A model generated the notes under the pieces. It saw only the letters and a program-made list of their open reading frames with translations. It did no database searches and was not told where the DNA came from. Of a stretch of DNA of 8,074 nucleotides, positions 6,642 through 8,074 are shown one piece after another. Numbering within the stretch: position 1 is the stretch's first letter; each line of letters begins with the position of its first letter. The position numbers were made by a program, and so were the translations under genes. The stretch lies in NCBI GenBank assembly GCA_027323595.1, contig DAHWBL010000184.1, positions 1-8,074 on the forward strand, read 5' to 3'. This DNA comes from Acetobacteraceae bacterium (lineage in GTDB: Bacteria; Pseudomonadota; Alphaproteobacteria; Acetobacterales; Acetobacteraceae).

Positions 6642-8074
6642 TTATTTCTTTCCCATCGTCGCCAGCGCCTGTTTTGCGGTTCGGATGTCCTTGCCGGAGC
6701 GATCGAGATCGCCAACCGAGACCAGCGGCGGGTCGGTCAGCAGCCGGAACAACCCGGCCCGATCGGGCGGCAGGCGGGCGGTGAACGACGCCAGCAGGCG
6801 CAAGCGTTCCGCGTCATGGGCACTGGCGGTGTCGGCCGCCAGCTCGATCAGAAGCTCGGTGGAGGCGTCGTCGAGCGGCCCCTCGGCGGGCAGCCCGGCG
6901 AGCAGCGGCACCAGCGCCGCCTCCGCGTCGGACCATTGGCCGGCGGCGGCGAACAGGCGCGCGCGCTCGCGCAGGCTGGCCGGATCGTCGAACGTGGCAA
7001 GCCCCCGCGCCGCCTGCGCCGGCTGGCCCAGCGCGGCGTGCGCCTGTGCGCCGATCCGCGCCCGACGCAGCCGCAGCGCGTCGCCGGCATCCGGCTCGTC
7101 GGAATCGGCCAGCGCGGCGAGCGCGCCGTCGGCGTCGTTCTGCGTCAGGCGGGCGGCGGCGAGCTCAGCTCCGAATTCCGCCTTTGCCGCGCCATCCGAG
7201 CCGCGCATCAGCCGTTCCAGCAGCGGCAGGGCGCGGGCCGGCATCTCGGCGTGCACCAACTGCTCGGCGAGCTTGCCGGCGAACCCGTCCGCCGCCGCGC
7301 CGTGCGGGGCGACATCCTGATTTTCCTCGGCGGCGGCGACGAACTCCAGCGGCGAGACCGAGTCTGGCGCGTTCACCACCCGCGTCAGCATCGAGGCCCG
7401 ACGGGCTTTGAGCGCGGCCAGCTCGCCCGCCGCGTCCGGCTGGTCGGCGAGCAGCCCCTCGGTCTCGCGCAGCAGCGCCATGGCGGCGCGCGGCGTGCCG
7501 GCCTGTTCCAGCAGCTCGGCGGTGCGTCGGCGCAGATCGATCTCACGCTCGTCGCCGCGCCAGGCATAGAGCAGCGCCTGCATGCGCCTCGCTGCGGTCG
7601 CCACGTCGATGCTGCCGCCGGACAGGCGCAGCTCGATCGCGCGCCGGGCCGCGCGCAGCCGCAACAGCCGGTCGCGGCCGGCGGCGAGCGCGTCGTCGAT
7701 GGCCAGCGCCGCCGGCGGATCGGCGGCCTCGGCGAGGATGGCGCCGGCGAAGCGCAGCGAGGCGTCGTCCTTGTTCTGGGCGAGCAGCGCGGTGGCCTGC
7801 GCACGCGGCCCGCCGAGCGCGATGGTCTCCGCGGCGATCGGCAGCAGCCGGGCGCGCAGCGGCGGCGGGTAGGATTGCAGCAGCGGCAGGGTGGCCGCGA
7901 ACATCGGCCCCGCCACCGCCGCGTAGGCGGGATCGTCGGGGTGCAGGGCCATCAGCCGCAGGGCGCGCCACAGGGTGATTTCATCGGTGCCGGCCTGCGC
8001 CGGGTCGTCGAGGGCGGCGCTGTCGTCGAGACGGTCGGCAAGCAGGGCGGCGATCGCCGAGAGGGCCTGAAAAT
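6642..8074 (-). CDS. Alanine-rich TPR-like helical-repeat protein, partial 5' end
   Basis: I do not recognise a specific family. The frame is open from the right edge (first full codon at 8072) to TAA at 6642, giving 476 residues, and the true start lies outside the window. An internal ATG at 7952 is possible, but the sequence before it continues as similar helical protein (for example DEITLWRALRL leading straight into it), so it is probably not the start. The protein is rich in Ala, Leu, Arg and Asp, with amphipathic helix pairs resembling degenerate tetratricopeptide repeats: AAMALLRETEGLLADQP, AQAHAALGQPAQAARGLA and RARLFAAAGQWSDAEAALVP fit the TPR pattern of small residues and turns. No membrane helix or catalytic motif is visible in this part. 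It ends DIRTAKQALATMGKK. TPR-like proteins usually act as scaffolds for other proteins. It is the upstream neighbour of speD on the same strand, 176 bases away, with no evidence of a shared role. Confidence 0.8.
   Translation of the reverse strand, partial: FQALSAIAALLADRLDDSAALDDPAQAGTDEITLWRALRLMALHPDDPAYAAVAGPMFAATLPLLQSYPPPLRARLLPIAAETIALGGPRAQATALLAQNKDDASLRFAGAILAEAADPPAALAIDDALAAGRDRLLRLRAARRAIELRLSGGSIDVATAARRMQALLYAWRGDEREIDLRRRTAELLEQAGTPRAAMALLRETEGLLADQPDAAGELAALKARRASMLTRVVNAPDSVSPLEFVAAAEENQDVAPHGAAADGFAGKLAEQLVHAEMPARALPLLERLMRGSDGAAKAEFGAELAAARLTQNDADGALAALADSDEPDAGDALRLRRARIGAQAHAALGQPAQAARGLATFDDPASLRERARLFAAAGQWSDAEAALVPLLAGLPAEGPLDDASTELLIELAADTASAHDAERLRLLASFTARLPPDRAGLFRLLTDPPLVSVGDLDRSGKDIRTAKQALATMGKK

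Noticed and set aside
5908..7320. Plus-strand open frame of 470 codons across speD and the TPR-like gene
   Set aside because: It crosses the poly-C run and the speD leader, its second half is almost only Ser/Ala/Arg/Pro, and it opposes the SpeD catalytic core. It is not a credible gene.
1..8074. CRISPR array, insertion sequence, tRNA or rRNA, phage or defence genes
   Set aside because: I saw no regularly spaced direct repeats, transposase motifs, terminal repeats or RNA gene signatures on either strand. The window reads as ordinary metabolic and transport genes.

Overview
The window is a GC-rich stretch from a bacterial chromosome. All genes are read from the minus strand, packed with short gaps. 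The high GC content, GC-rich third positions, a pyruvoyl SpeD of the short bacterial type and a Dpp/Opp-like operon with a fused double ATPase fit an alphaproteobacterium. Acetobacteraceae or Rhodospirillales-like is my guess from style, not a demonstrated assignment.

In transcription order (right to left) the layout is as follows. (1) A large alanine-rich, TPR-like helical-repeat protein enters from the right edge (8074 to 6642); its N-terminus lies outside the window. (2) A 176-base gap holds a run of 11 C (11 G on the coding strand) and a small hairpin just before the speD ribosome binding site. (3) speD, S-adenosylmethionine decarboxylase (6465 to 6013). (4) A 119-base gap contains a strong 16-bp stem hairpin (5935-5968). 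(5) speE, spermidine synthase (5893 to 5003). (6) A 116-base gap has an AT-rich patch and an imperfect palindrome, the likely control region of the next operon. (7) A complete peptide/nickel-family (PepT) ABC importer operon follows: a Tat-type solute-binding protein (4886 to 3288), a DppB-type permease (3256 to 2243), a DppC-type permease (2246 to 1365, overlapping the previous gene by ATGA), and a tandem ATPase carrying DppD-like and DppF-like halves in one chain (1351 to the left edge, cut inside the second ABC signature motif).

Two functional units are clear. SpeD makes decarboxylated S-adenosylmethionine, and SpeE transfers its aminopropyl group to a diamine, normally putrescine, to make spermidine. 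The importer has every part needed to bind a peptide-like solute in the periplasm and bring it across the inner membrane with ATP. The sequence does not show what it carries. Placement beside the polyamine genes may be chance.

I do not see a clearly new biological system here. The items most worth a second look are the homopolymer tract and hairpin in the speD leader, the strong intercistronic speD-speE hairpin, the variant first ABC signature of the fused ATPase, and the unassigned TPR-like protein. The long plus-strand open frames are GC-codon shadows.
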